From: JBEKHT01 sp050012135
Lineage (GTDB): Bacteria; Chloroflexota; Anaerolineae; Anaerolineales; RBG-16-64-43
Assembly (NCBI GenBank): GCA_050012135.1
Contig: JBEKHT010000004.1
Coordinates: forward strand, 32,144 to 96,143
Length of the DNA stretch: 64,000 nt
Reading direction: 5' to 3'
The notes beneath the pieces are model-generated. The model ran no database searches. It saw only the letters and a program-made list of their open reading frames with translations, and was not told the origin of the DNA. The position numbers and the translations under genes are program-made. The first letter of the stretch is position 1. Each line of letters opens with the position of its first letter. This document shows positions 26,625-34,839 of this stretch, in pieces.

Positions 26625-27283
26625 GCGCTATTCGGCTGGTCATAGTGGATGACCACCAGGTCGTGCGCATGGGGCTGAAGGCTCTTCTGGCAGCCGAAGC
26701 GGACTTCCAGATCGTGGCCGAGGCGGGGAATGCCAGAGAGGCATTGCTCGAAGTTGAGCGCAACCGCCCCGATGTGGCCATCCTGGACGTGCGCCTGCCC
26801 GGACCCAGTGGTCTCGAGGTCTGCCGGCAGATTCGTGAACGCTACCCCTTGACCCGCGTGGTCATGCTCACTTCGTATGCGAATGAAGCATTCATCTTCG
26901 AAGCGCTGCGGGCGGGGGCCTCAGGGTATATCCTCAAGCAGGTGGGCGGGGATGAGTTGGTTCGGGCGATCCGGGCGGCTGCCCGAGGCGAAATGGCCAT
27001 GGACCCGCAGGTGACCGTCCGCATGGCGGAGCGCCTCAAGGAATTGGAGAAGCTCGAGGAAGGAAACGCCTTCCGCAACCTGAGCGAGCGGGAGGTGCAA
27101 GTGCTCGCGCAGGTGGCCAAGGGCAAGAGCAACCGCCAGATCGGGACCGAGTTGGGCCTCAGCGGGGTTACCGTCCGCAACTACGTGAGCACGATGTTGG
27201 AGAAGCTTGACCTGCGCAACCGCGTGGAGCTGGCCACCTTCGCCATTCAGAATCGGATTTTCGAAAGACACAGTTCGGATTAG
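26621..27283 (+). CDS. NarL/FixJ-family response regulator
   Basis: A 220-residue two-domain regulator. The receiver has Asp10-Asp11, the phosphorylated Asp56 (AILDVRLPG), the Thr/Ser switch in VVMLTSYA and Lys in ILKQVGGDE. The C-terminal LuxR-type helix-turn-helix (LSEREVQVLAQVAKGKSN then QIGTELGLSGVTVRNYV) spans about residues 150-210. The GTG start overlaps the kinase stop by 4 nt. A bidirectional hairpin lies 16 nt after the stop. Targets are not evident from the window. Confidence 0.93.
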   Translation: MSAIRLVIVDDHQVVRMGLKALLAAEADFQIVAEAGNAREALLEVERNRPDVAILDVRLPGPSGLEVCRQIRERYPLTRVVMLTSYANEAFIFEALRAGASGYILKQVGGDELVRAIRAAARGEMAMDPQVTVRMAERLKELEKLEEGNAFRNLSEREVQVLAQVAKGKSNRQIGTELGLSGVTVRNYVSTMLEKLDLRNRVELATFAIQNRIFERHSSD

Positions 27284-27298
27284 TCCTCAGGGAAAACG

Positions 27299-27336
27299 AG
27301 GGAGGGCAGCTGCCTGAAGGGGCGGCTGCCCTCCCT
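27299..27336. terminator. Bidirectional terminator between response regulator and DoxD gene
   Basis: A 12-bp stem (27299-27310 with 27325-27336) and 14-nt loop separate two convergent genes. On the minus strand it is followed by CGTTTTCC; on the plus strand by three GATTCTCT repeats. Confidence 0.7.
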
Positions 27337-27375
27337 GATTCTCTGATTCTCTAGGATTCTCTTTGACCGGACGGA

Positions 27376-27987
27376 TCAGTTGCCGTGAGCTGCAGCGGGC
27401 TGGGCCTTATTGGTGGTCCGTGCCCGTTCCTTGGCGGTTCCCGTCGGCCACCAGGGGGTCCCGATCAACCGGATGATGAAGTAGTCCGCGCCGAGGTATC
27501 CGGACACCTTCCACGCGATGAGGAGGAGGAAACCCAGTACCAGAAGGAGAGCATTGGTGCTGGCGGTCCCAGCCATGATGTAGTTCCAGTTCATGAACGC
27601 GCCGAAGAAGCCAGCGAGTCCCGTGAAAACTCCCAGGATCAACGCGACGCCAACCAGGACTTCCCCCACCGACACCACTTTGGCAAACCAGGTGTACGAC
27701 TGGGTGCTAATCAGCATCTGAATGAAGGTGCGGTACCAGGCGAAGGCGATGGGAGCCTTGCCGCTAGCGGGGACTGCAACCGCACCCGTGAAGAAGCCCT
27801 TCAGAGCAGCGCCGGTTTGCATCCAGGCTGGATTGCCGATCTTTTCAATTCCTGCGCTTAGCCACTGGTACCCCACCCAAATGCGGACCGGAAGCCAAAG
27901 CCAAGCCGCCCGGGTGTCATTGAAAAGCCAGGAAATCAGGGGCGGATCCTGGATAAGTTCACCCTTGCGTGAGATTGCCGTTGCCAT
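27376..27987 (-). CDS. DoxD/DoxX-type membrane protein, copy A
   Basis: A 203-residue membrane protein with four predicted helices, resembling the DoxD (thiosulfate:quinone oxidoreductase small subunit) / DoxX family. Visible features are WLPVRIWVGYQWLSAGIEKI, VVSVGEVLVGVALILGVFTG and FGAFMNWNYIMAG. The ATG at 27987 follows AGGGAGGAAAAG, a strong site. A close copy of the same length lies at 28690-29301. In Acidianus DoxD works with DoxA; no DoxA is seen here, so thiosulfate oxidation is not shown. Membrane redox or assembly roles are alternatives. Confidence 0.8.
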   Translation of the reverse strand: MATAISRKGELIQDPPLISWLFNDTRAAWLWLPVRIWVGYQWLSAGIEKIGNPAWMQTGAALKGFFTGAVAVPASGKAPIAFAWYRTFIQMLISTQSYTWFAKVVSVGEVLVGVALILGVFTGLAGFFGAFMNWNYIMAGTASTNALLLVLGFLLLIAWKVSGYLGADYFIIRLIGTPWWPTGTAKERARTTNKAQPAAAHGN

Positions 27988-28199
27988 CTTTTCCTCCCTC
28001 TTGACAAACCCTCGTAGATTTCTTTGACCCAATTTCACCGTTAGATTACTACCTGAGCACTCGAAAGGGCAGGGGCCTTCAACCCACTCTGGTTAGGTGC
28101 GGTTGTACCTTGTTGGGCGGGAGAAGGCCAGGGAGGAGAAGAAAAGGCAGTAGTTTGCAGGATTGCAGCAGAAAACTTCGCATAGAGGCGATGCGGTCA

Positions 28200-28551
28200 T
28201 GGCCCTGAGTAGAAGAATGTCGAACAGTTCATCCCCCCGAATCCGGTTGAGCGTGCGGAAGTCCGGCCAGCTGTTCCCGCTCAGCCACATTGAAGTTCAC
28301 GGTCTCCCGCACGCCTTGGCTATCTGGCGCGACGAGTGCACCCGCTGCTTGTACCCGTACACCAGCACTTTCAGCATCATCATCGGGTGGTAGCTGCTCT
28401 TCGCGCCCTCCTTGTGGCCCCGTGGCAACAGCCGCATATCCACCCGCTCAATTGCTGCTTCCACCACTCGCACCACGCGCTTCTTCGGAATCAGCTCGGC
28501 CAAGTCCGTCGGCATCTGCAGCTGCCCTTGGACGCATGGCTTGAACACCAC
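28200..28551 (-). pseudogene. IS1182-type transposase, N-terminal remnant with frameshift
   Basis: Reading from 28551, 84 codons resemble the start of IS1182-family transposases (LAELIPKKRVVRVVEAAIER, then SSYHPMMMLKVLVYGYKQRV). The match continues in another frame from about 28290 with FMWLSGNSWPDFRTLNRIRG, also typical of the family. So one frameshift near 28295 broke the gene, and everything after the first 120 or so residues, including the DDE core, is gone. It sits exactly between the two copies of the DoxD unit. Not functional. Confidence 0.8.
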
Positions 28552-28689
28552 CGCTTCGCTTGGTCTTGCATTCTTGATGCCCCCATTCTACAACCCCCCT
28601 TCCCCCCTGCTTGACTCTTCCCCGACTCCAATGCAACGGGGCTGCCCCTTTTGGGACAGCCCCTCGTCGATTCTCTTGGGCCGGACGGC

Positions 28690-29301
28690 TCAGTCGCCGC
28701 GAGCTGCAGCGGGCTGGGCCTTAGTGGGGATCCGTACCCGTTCCTTGGTGGTTCCCGTTGTCCACCAGGGGGTCCCGATCAACCGGATGATGAAGTAGTC
28801 CGCGCCCAGGTATCCGGACACCTTCCACGCGACGAGGAGGAGGAGGCCCAGCACCAGAAGGAGACCATTGATGCTAGCGCTCCCAGCCATGATGTAGTTC
28901 CAGTTCATGAACGCGCCGAAGAAGCCAGCGAGTCCCGTGAAAACTCCCAGGATCAATGCGACGCCAACCAGGACTTCCCCCACCGACACCACTTTGGCAA
29001 ACCAGGTGTACGACTGGGTGTTGATCAGCATCTGAATGAAGGTGCGGTACCAGGCGAAGGCGATGGGAGCCTTGCCGCTAGCAGGGACTGCGACCGCACT
29101 CATGAAGAAGCTCTTCAGGGAAGAGCCGGTCTGCATCCAGGCTGGATTGCGGACCTTATTAATGCCTGCGCTCAGCCACTGGTACCCCACCCAAATGCGG
29201 ACCGGAAGCCAGAGCCAAGCCGCCCGGGTGTCATTGAAAAGCCAGGAAATCAGAGGTGGATCCTGAATAAGTTCACCCTTGCGTGAGATTGCCGTTGCCA
29301 T
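28690..29301 (-). CDS. DoxD/DoxX-type membrane protein, copy B
   Basis: A 203-residue paralogue of copy A with the same helices and the same strong ribosome-binding site before the ATG at 29301. Changes cluster in two places: residues about 60-75 (INKVRNPAWMQTGSSLKSF against IEKIGNPAWMQTGAALKGF in copy A) and the hydrophilic C-terminal tail. The frame is intact, so both copies are probably expressed. A hairpin with GGGGCTG/CAGCCCC arms (about 28637-28663) lies after the stop. A role in membrane redox chemistry is a family-level guess. Confidence 0.8.
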   Translation of the reverse strand: MATAISRKGELIQDPPLISWLFNDTRAAWLWLPVRIWVGYQWLSAGINKVRNPAWMQTGSSLKSFFMSAVAVPASGKAPIAFAWYRTFIQMLINTQSYTWFAKVVSVGEVLVGVALILGVFTGLAGFFGAFMNWNYIMAGSASINGLLLVLGLLLLVAWKVSGYLGADYFIIRLIGTPWWTTGTTKERVRIPTKAQPAAARGD

Positions 29302-29707
29302 CTTTTCCTCCCTCTTGACAAACCCTCGTGGATTTCTTTGACCCAATTTCACCCATAGTTTACGAGCTGAATGCGGGGAAGGGCAGGGGCGTTCAACCCA
29401 CCCTGGCCAGGTGCGGTTGTACCTTGTTGGAGCTAAGGAGCCAGAGGAAGGGAAGAAAAGGCAGCTATTCGGAGGGTTGCGATGGGTCCATTTCGCATAG
29501 ACACGATGAGATGATCGACCTGAGCCGATGAATCTCAAACATTCCACAGTCTATGCGAAATGAGGACGGGAACCCATTCCTGCTCGGCCCGAAACAGTCA
29601 TTGCGGGGCGGGCAAAAACCGCCCGATGGGGTCACTGGCCTCGGCCCGCGTGGGTTGTTTTTCGCTCAGAGGGAAATGAGGGGTTATGGGTTGGGAGGAT
29701 CGCTCGT

Positions 29708-30679
29708 TCAGCGGGCAACGAGTTGGGACCCGTACGCCCAAAGGGCAGGGATTCCACCCGTGTGCCAAAACAAGACCCTCTGGCCAGGTTCCACCTCGCC
29801 CAGTCGAATCATCTGAAGCAAGCCTCCCGCGGCCCGACCCGTGTAGACCGGATCGAGGAGGATCCCTTCGGTGCGCGCGAAAAGACGGATGGCCTCCAGT
29901 TCAGGCTCTCCCATCACCCCGTACCCTTTTCCTGTGAATCGATCATCCGCAATGATATCGGGCGGTGCAAACGTGAGAGGCAGGTCCAAAGTCGTAGCCG
30001 TTTCATTGGCCAAGTCCGCCACCCGCCTGGCCAGAGCCGCCTTGGGCTGATCCACGCTCACCCCTTGGATCAACCCCTGAAACCCGAATGCGCGTGCTCC
30101 CACGGCCATGCCGGCCTGGGTTCCGCCGGACGAGGAAGCCAACACGATAAGCTCCACCGGGACCTTTTGCTCGAGGAACTCCCGCATGGCCGCGACGTAG
30201 GCGCTGGCACCGAGGGGATTGGATCCCCCATAGGGAATGAGGTAAGGTCTGTGGTGGGAGGCGAATTCGCTTTCGAACGCTCGCTGCAAGGCCAGATCTC
30301 GCGGCTCGTCGCCAGCCCAGACGATATGAGCACCCAGGAGTTCATCCAACAGCAGATTCCCGCTGTCTGTCGCACGCGCCTCCCCGGGCAACACCAGGAT
30401 GCACCGCAGGCCGGCCCGGGCGGCTGCGGCGGCAGTCTGGCGACAGTGATTCGAGTGAGGGGCACCGGTCGTCAGCAGGGTGTCCGCGTTTGCGGACAGT
30501 GCGTCCGCCAAAAGGAATTCGAGTTTGCGGGTCTTGTTGCCACCCAGGGCCAGGCCCGTTTGGTCATCTCGCTTGATCAGAATCGTCGTCCCCAATTCTC
30601 TGGAGAGGCGCGGCAATTCCTCAACGGGGGTGGGCAATTGGGCCAGGTGCAGGCGAGGCAGAGCGTCGAGTTTCATCAT
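29708..30679 (-). CDS. PLP-dependent D-cysteine desulfhydrase / ACC deaminase family
   Basis: A 323-residue fold-type II PLP enzyme. The cofactor lysine is expected at Lys49 in LALGGNKTRKLEFLL; GAPHSNHCRQTAAAAARAG and LASSSGGTQAGMAVGA are the substrate and phosphate-binding regions. The family includes D-cysteine desulfhydrase, 1-aminocyclopropane-1-carboxylate deaminase and L-cysteate sulfo-lyase; D-cysteine desulfhydrase fits best, but residues that separate them cannot be judged safely. The ATG at 30679 has GGAG at 7 nt. It is followed on the same strand only by the DoxD copies and preceded by two FemAB genes. Confidence 0.8.
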   Translation of the reverse strand: MMKLDALPRLHLAQLPTPVEELPRLSRELGTTILIKRDDQTGLALGGNKTRKLEFLLADALSANADTLLTTGAPHSNHCRQTAAAAARAGLRCILVLPGEARATDSGNLLLDELLGAHIVWAGDEPRDLALQRAFESEFASHHRPYLIPYGGSNPLGASAYVAAMREFLEQKVPVELIVLASSSGGTQAGMAVGARAFGFQGLIQGVSVDQPKAALARRVADLANETATTLDLPLTFAPPDIIADDRFTGKGYGVMGEPELEAIRLFARTEGILLDPVYTGRAAGGLLQMIRLGEVEPGQRVLFWHTGGIPALWAYGSQLVAR

Positions 30680-30743
30680 CGGATCTCCACGAGACAGCCG
30701 GATGGAACGCCAGAGGGGCGGGGCAGATGCCGGAGGGACGTCG

Positions 30744-31859
30744 TCATTCAACCGCCCCACGCACCCGTCGGCGCGCGCCCATGCGCATCGCCCCGAGGAT
30801 TCTCGGGACCAGAACGTGATAGGCGCGGTAGAGATAAGGCCGTGCCGTGGTGTCCCAGGCTCCCAGGTGACGCACCAGGGTACCGCCAAAGCCCTGCTTA
30901 AAGCTGTACACTCCCCAAAGCCTGTCCTCCGGGGTGAATTCATCCGGGGCTCCCCAGAAGTCGTACGTATGGCATCCCTGAGACTTGGCCCAGCGAATTG
31001 CCTCCCACTGAAGAAGGTGATTGGGCATTCTGTCGCGGTGCGTGTCTTTGGACATCCCGTACACATACCAAGCCCTGGAGGCGAAGCAGAATAGGATCAG
31101 GGCGGCAACGGGTTCGCCTTCGGCCTCGGCCACCCAAGCGTGGCCGAGGCCCGCCTGCAGGAAGAGCCCCCACGCCGTGCGGTAGTACTCGCTGTCCCGG
31201 ATCACAAAGCCGTCCCTGGCCGAGGTCTCCGCATACATCTGGTAGAGCATGGGATGCTCCTCGGCAGAGGCGCTGCGGATGCGGACGCCCTTCTTTTGGG
31301 CCAGCCTCACGTTGTAGCGCGTCTTTTGCTTCATGGCGGAAAGTAGCTCGGCTTCGGTGCGGCGCAGGTCGAGTTCGAATGTGTTGCGAAACTGGACCTG
31401 CTCGGCTGAGTACTGCCAGCCCCGGGCTTTCAGCACACCTTGAAGGACCCCTGCAAAGGGGTCTTCCGCCGCCTCTGGGCTCCCGGGAAGGCCCGATCCC
31501 TCAACCACGTCGGGGTCAATTTTCACCTGGATGGCGTGGCTTTCGCGTGCCAGGGCCTCCAGTTCGGCCAGGACGATGGACCGCAGGGCCTCGTCTTGCC
31601 ACGCAAGCAACGGTCCCTTGGGCACATAGACAACCCTGGCACGGACGGGTCCGGCCTGCGCCTCCCGTTCCAGAACCTGTGCAGCCGCCCGAGGGGCATG
31701 CGCGCCCTCGAGCTCTTCCCACAGAATCCGGCGTGGCTTCCAGCCATGGGCATTCTTGAATTCGCCCCACCGCCAGGACTGGAGGAAATGTGCCCCAGGC
31801 AGGCTGGCGATGGCCTGGTCCCAGGCTTCCGGGTCAAGTACATCTCGCGGGCCAATCAT
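30744..31859 (-). CDS. FemAB/FemX-like peptidyltransferase, second of pair
   Basis: A 371-residue protein of the FemABX (GNAT-fold) family: opening with AHFLQSWRWGEFKNAHGW, MKQKTRYNVRLAQKKGV in the centre, and LLQWEAIRWAKSQGCHTYDFWG, then RLWGVYSFKQGFGG near the end. Known members use aminoacyl-tRNA to add amino acids to the peptide branch of lipid II. The start overlaps the end of the preceding paralogue by 4 nt, so the two are an operon. A role in making the interpeptide bridge is inferred from the family. Confidence 0.85.
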   Translation of the reverse strand: MIGPRDVLDPEAWDQAIASLPGAHFLQSWRWGEFKNAHGWKPRRILWEELEGAHAPRAAAQVLEREAQAGPVRARVVYVPKGPLLAWQDEALRSIVLAELEALARESHAIQVKIDPDVVEGSGLPGSPEAAEDPFAGVLQGVLKARGWQYSAEQVQFRNTFELDLRRTEAELLSAMKQKTRYNVRLAQKKGVRIRSASAEEHPMLYQMYAETSARDGFVIRDSEYYRTAWGLFLQAGLGHAWVAEAEGEPVAALILFCFASRAWYVYGMSKDTHRDRMPNHLLQWEAIRWAKSQGCHTYDFWGAPDEFTPEDRLWGVYSFKQGFGGTLVRHLGAWDTTARPYLYRAYHVLVPRILGAMRMGARRRVRGAVE

Positions 31860-32854
31860 GTCAGCGGCTCTTGGCGCCGGGTCATGACTCCCGCGTACAA
31901 GGCGTACAAAGGCCAGAAGTACACCCGATCCCAGGCTCCCACGGTTCGGTGGAGAGTGCCTCCAAACCCACGCTTGAACCGATACACTCCCCAGAGGTCG
32001 CGTTCCGTCTCAAGGAACCTCCGTTCCAAGTCTGCCTCCTCAAAGTCCGGGACTCCCCAGAAGTCATACTGATGGCATCCCTGAGCCTTGGCCCACCTCA
32101 TCGCCTGCCATTGGAGCAGGTAGGCCGGCATCTTCTCGCGGTGCTGATCGGAGGAAGCTCCATAGAGATACCAGGCGCGTGCGCCCTGACGAAAAGCCAT
32201 GAGTCCGCCCACGAGCTGCCGCTCGACATACGCGAAGAACAGCTCAGCCCGGCCGCTTGGGGCGAAGAGTTCCAAGGCCCGGCGGTAGTACGGTTCCGCG
32301 TGGGCGGCAAACCCGTCCCTTTGGGCGGTGACCCTCATTAGATTCCAAAAAGATCGCACGTCCTGCGAGCGCTCGACCAGAACGCCATGGCGCTGAGCAA
32401 GATGGATGTTGTATCGGGTCTTCGGCTTCATTCGGCCCAGGATCTCCTCTTCTGAGCCGCGCAAGCTGACCATGATCGAGCGAGGTGGTTGCACCGTGTG
32501 GGGACTGCGCCGGAACCCGAGCGCTCTCAAACCAGCCTGCAGGCGGGGGTCATCTGCCAGGTCCGGCTCGATCTTGAGCGCGAACGCGTGCCGCCGCCTG
32601 CAAAGCGCGTCGAGCTCGGGCAGCAGACGCTCCAAGCCTGCCAGGGGTGGGGGAACCGGTCCCAGGGGAAGGTAAGCGAGGCTAAGGCCGAAGGGGAGAG
32701 GCCGGAAAAGAACCTGGGCGCCATGGTCATCGCGAAGCGCCCAATCGGTTTTCCAGCCAAATGAAGATTTCAGTTGCCCCCATTCCGGAGTTTGAAGGAG
32801 ATGAGCCTCCGGATGGTGGGTGATGAAGCGATCCCAGGCGGCCAAATCGGGCAC
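31856..32854 (-). CDS. FemAB/FemX-like peptidyltransferase, first of pair
   Basis: A 332-residue paralogue of the following gene, with the same landmarks: HLLQTPEWGQLKSSFGW, MKPKTRYNIHLAQRHGV, YLLQWQAMRWAKAQGCHQYD and GVYRFKRGFGGTLHRTVGAW. It is shorter by a segment after the first subdomain. In Firmicutes, separate Fem proteins add successive residues of the bridge; a pair of tandem genes would fit a bridge made in two steps, but this is inference. It begins on the minus strand 25 nt beyond the next unrelated gene's end. Confidence 0.85.
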   Translation of the reverse strand: MPDLAAWDRFITHHPEAHLLQTPEWGQLKSSFGWKTDWALRDDHGAQVLFRPLPFGLSLAYLPLGPVPPPLAGLERLLPELDALCRRRHAFALKIEPDLADDPRLQAGLRALGFRRSPHTVQPPRSIMVSLRGSEEEILGRMKPKTRYNIHLAQRHGVLVERSQDVRSFWNLMRVTAQRDGFAAHAEPYYRRALELFAPSGRAELFFAYVERQLVGGLMAFRQGARAWYLYGASSDQHREKMPAYLLQWQAMRWAKAQGCHQYDFWGVPDFEEADLERRFLETERDLWGVYRFKRGFGGTLHRTVGAWDRVYFWPLYALYAGVMTRRQEPLT

Positions 32855-32879
32855 GCCGGGATTATACAGCCAGTCCCCT

Positions 32880-33728
32880 CTAGTGAACTTGACTGAAGTT
32901 CACGAGCAGCAGGTTGTGGGCGCAGTCCGCATATGTCGTCAGGCTGACCTGAGCGGAGATCGGCAGCCCCGAGGCATCGCGCACCTGGACCCAAAGGGTC
33001 CCCTGCGAGGCGACAGGCGTGGTGCCCAAGACGAATTCATAACCACCGGATCCGTAGGAAGTCGCACTTCCCGTGATTGCATCCGTGTTGAAGGTTTTCG
33101 AGCCCCATTTCCCCTGAAGGTGAATCACCAATCCGGCAATCGGTGCCCCGTTGTTGGGCCCAAACACCTGCCCTGCCACCCCAGCCCATGAGCACCCACG
33201 GGGGTCTGAAGCCTGGGTTGCCAGCACACCGCTCGTGGAGAGCGCGAGCGGGTAGGGGGTCGCCGTGGGCGTGAAAGCGATGGTGGAAGTTGCCGTGGGC
33301 AGCCCAGTGGACGTGGCCGTTGGAGGGATAGTGGCCGTGGCCGCCGGAGGGACCGTGGCCGTGCTGGTCGGAAGGATTGTGGGGGTCGCGCTCACCGCCA
33401 CCACCGGTGTCTGCGTGGGAGGCAAGGTCCCAGGCGGGAGAGTTGCGGTGCTTGTCAGGGTGGCCTTCGCTGCGGAAGTCGGGGTCGGGGTCCATGTCGG
33501 AGGGAGCACCAGCATGGAGGTGGCCGTGACACTCGGCAATGCCGCCGTTGGGGGCAGCGTCGCGGGCGGGAAAGGGTTGAAGGGGAGATTCGGGTTGACG
33601 AAGAGGAGGCCGTACAAGGCAATCATCCCCACGGTGAATAGCACGATCAGCCCGCTGAGAATATAGAGCGCCACACCTCCACAACTTGGACCGGAACCAG
33701 TCGGGGTGCTTGCGTTGTCGTCGGTCAT
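32880..33728 (-). CDS. Membrane-anchored Thr/Pro-rich protein of unknown function
   Basis: A 282-residue protein. A short Ser/Thr tail precedes one membrane helix at about residues 19-43 (ALYILSGLIVLFTVGMIALY). Residues about 50-160 are a low-complexity linker dominated by Thr, Pro, Ala and Val with TPT/TAT repeats. The C-terminal 110 residues form a compact domain with GCSWAGVAGQVFGPNNGAP and SSYGSGGYEFVLG-like turns, possibly a beta-sandwich of the carboxypeptidase-regulatory type. The ATG at 33728 is preferred to upstream starts because AAGGTG lies before it. Function unknown; surface display is inferred. Confidence 0.75.
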   Translation of the reverse strand: MTDDNASTPTGSGPSCGGVALYILSGLIVLFTVGMIALYGLLFVNPNLPFNPFPPATLPPTAALPSVTATSMLVLPPTWTPTPTSAAKATLTSTATLPPGTLPPTQTPVVAVSATPTILPTSTATVPPAATATIPPTATSTGLPTATSTIAFTPTATPYPLALSTSGVLATQASDPRGCSWAGVAGQVFGPNNGAPIAGLVIHLQGKWGSKTFNTDAITGSATSYGSGGYEFVLGTTPVASQGTLWVQVRDASGLPISAQVSLTTYADCAHNLLLVNFSQVH

Positions 33729-33806
33729 GCTCGTTTCACCTTTCTGCCCTCTATGCGAGAGTGCCAAGGGATGGCCCCCATCGTCCCTTCGCCGCTGGAG
33801 CCGGCC

Positions 33807-34769
33807 TCATGGTGCGGCCGGGATAACCAAGTTTGCGGCCGAAACCTGCTGGCTCAGCCAGGCTTGCAGCGCCGCGGATCTTAACGTTTGGAGGGCGCCC
33901 GGCGAGAGAGGCTGGGAAGACGAATGTTCCAGTGTCTGCACGATGGCGTATCCCATTTTGGTCTGAATCACGGAACTGATCTGATTCGCGTTCATCGAGA
34001 AGGCGGCCGCTTCCACCTCGGGAAGCGCCAGATAACCGCGCGGAAACCAGCCCAAGTCACCCCCGCTGGCTCTCGTGCTCACATCAATCGAATAGGCATA
34101 GGCGAGAGAAGCAAAATCGGCCCCCCCCTGCAACCGACTAAGCAACTGCCCGGCTTGGGATGAGTCCGCAACCAGAATGTAGCGAGCATGGACCTGCTCG
34201 GCTGTTGCTGGAACCTGCCCGACCACCTTGTCCGTCATTTCCTGAACCAGGATCTGCCTCTGCAATTCCGCGGTGAATTCCTCGCGGGTGTAGCCCGCCT
34301 GCGCCAGCCAGGCATCGAAGCCGCCTGGTCCTCCACGCCCTTCAATGGCCGATTGCAGCGCCTGGGTGAGCTGCCCGGGAGTTATGGTCAGGCCTGCCTT
34401 TTGCGCCGCCTGGGCCGTTACCCGCTCCTGGATCAACGATTGCAGCACAGTTTTTCTATAGTCCCCAAGGGTTGCAAGATCGGTGCCCGATTGTCTCTGG
34501 GCCTGCTCGAAGCGACTGACCTCGCGCTGGAACTCGGCCAGGGTGATCGGTTCGCCGTTCACGAGAGCAGCCAGCGGCTCGGGGCTGGCCGTCGGTGAAA
34601 GGGTAGGAGTTGACGTGGGTGGAGTGGGGACCGGAAAAGGATGCGGCCAGGCCAGCGAGCATCCCGCCAGGAGACAGACGACTGCCACCCCGGCCACTCC
34701 GCTGCGCAAGAGGGAGATGAGGGGAATCCGTCCCGAACCGGCCGAAGGTCGTGCCTGGGTTGAGTGCAA
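33807..34769 (-). CDS. PrsA/SurA-like peptidyl-prolyl isomerase lipoprotein
   Basis: A 320-residue predicted lipoprotein: signal helix ending in the lipobox LLAGC at about residue 37, a Pro/Thr linker, a SurA_N-type helical domain (ALVNGEPITLAEFQREVSRF), and a parvulin-type rotamase domain at about 215-300 (ARYILVADSSQAGQLLSRL, FASLAYAYSIDVSTRASGGD, GDLGWFPRGYL). Such proteins help fold secreted proteins outside the membrane. The start is TTG at 34769; a TATAAT on this strand lies about 22 nt upstream. It is divergent from the TPR gene. Confidence 0.85.
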   Translation of the reverse strand: MHSTQARPSAGSGRIPLISLLRSGVAGVAVVCLLAGCSLAWPHPFPVPTPPTSTPTLSPTASPEPLAALVNGEPITLAEFQREVSRFEQAQRQSGTDLATLGDYRKTVLQSLIQERVTAQAAQKAGLTITPGQLTQALQSAIEGRGGPGGFDAWLAQAGYTREEFTAELQRQILVQEMTDKVVGQVPATAEQVHARYILVADSSQAGQLLSRLQGGADFASLAYAYSIDVSTRASGGDLGWFPRGYLALPEVEAAAFSMNANQISSVIQTKMGYAIVQTLEHSSSQPLSPGALQTLRSAALQAWLSQQVSAANLVIPAAP

Positions 34770-34791
34770 GTCGCAGGAACCTCGCCGCGCG

Positions 34792-34799
34792 ATTATACT
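34792..34799. promoter_or_regulatory. Overlapping divergent -10 boxes
   Basis: ATTATACT contains TATACT on the plus strand (34794-34799) and TATAAT on the minus strand (34797 to 34792). They could serve the TPR gene and the isomerase gene in opposite directions. No good -35 box was found for either. Confidence 0.4.
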
Positions 34800-34839
34800 G
34801 TAGCTCGATTCGCTCGCTCAGGGCCAGCGGAGGCGGGCA

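Larger units (their letters stand above)
27376..29545 (-). repeat. Direct duplication of a DoxD gene unit (about 0.85 kb, 1314-bp offset)
   Basis: The units at about 27376-28230 and 28690-29545 correspond along their length, including the ribosome-binding site and about 240 bp upstream, and differ by scattered substitutions. The offset is 1314-1315 bp throughout. The sequence between them holds an IS1182-type remnant. Confidence 0.85.

Noticed and set aside
29606..29624. Short hairpin GGGCGG/CCGCCC downstream of the desulfhydrase gene
   Set aside because: Only a 6-bp stem without a T-tract on the relevant strand; not enough for a terminator call.
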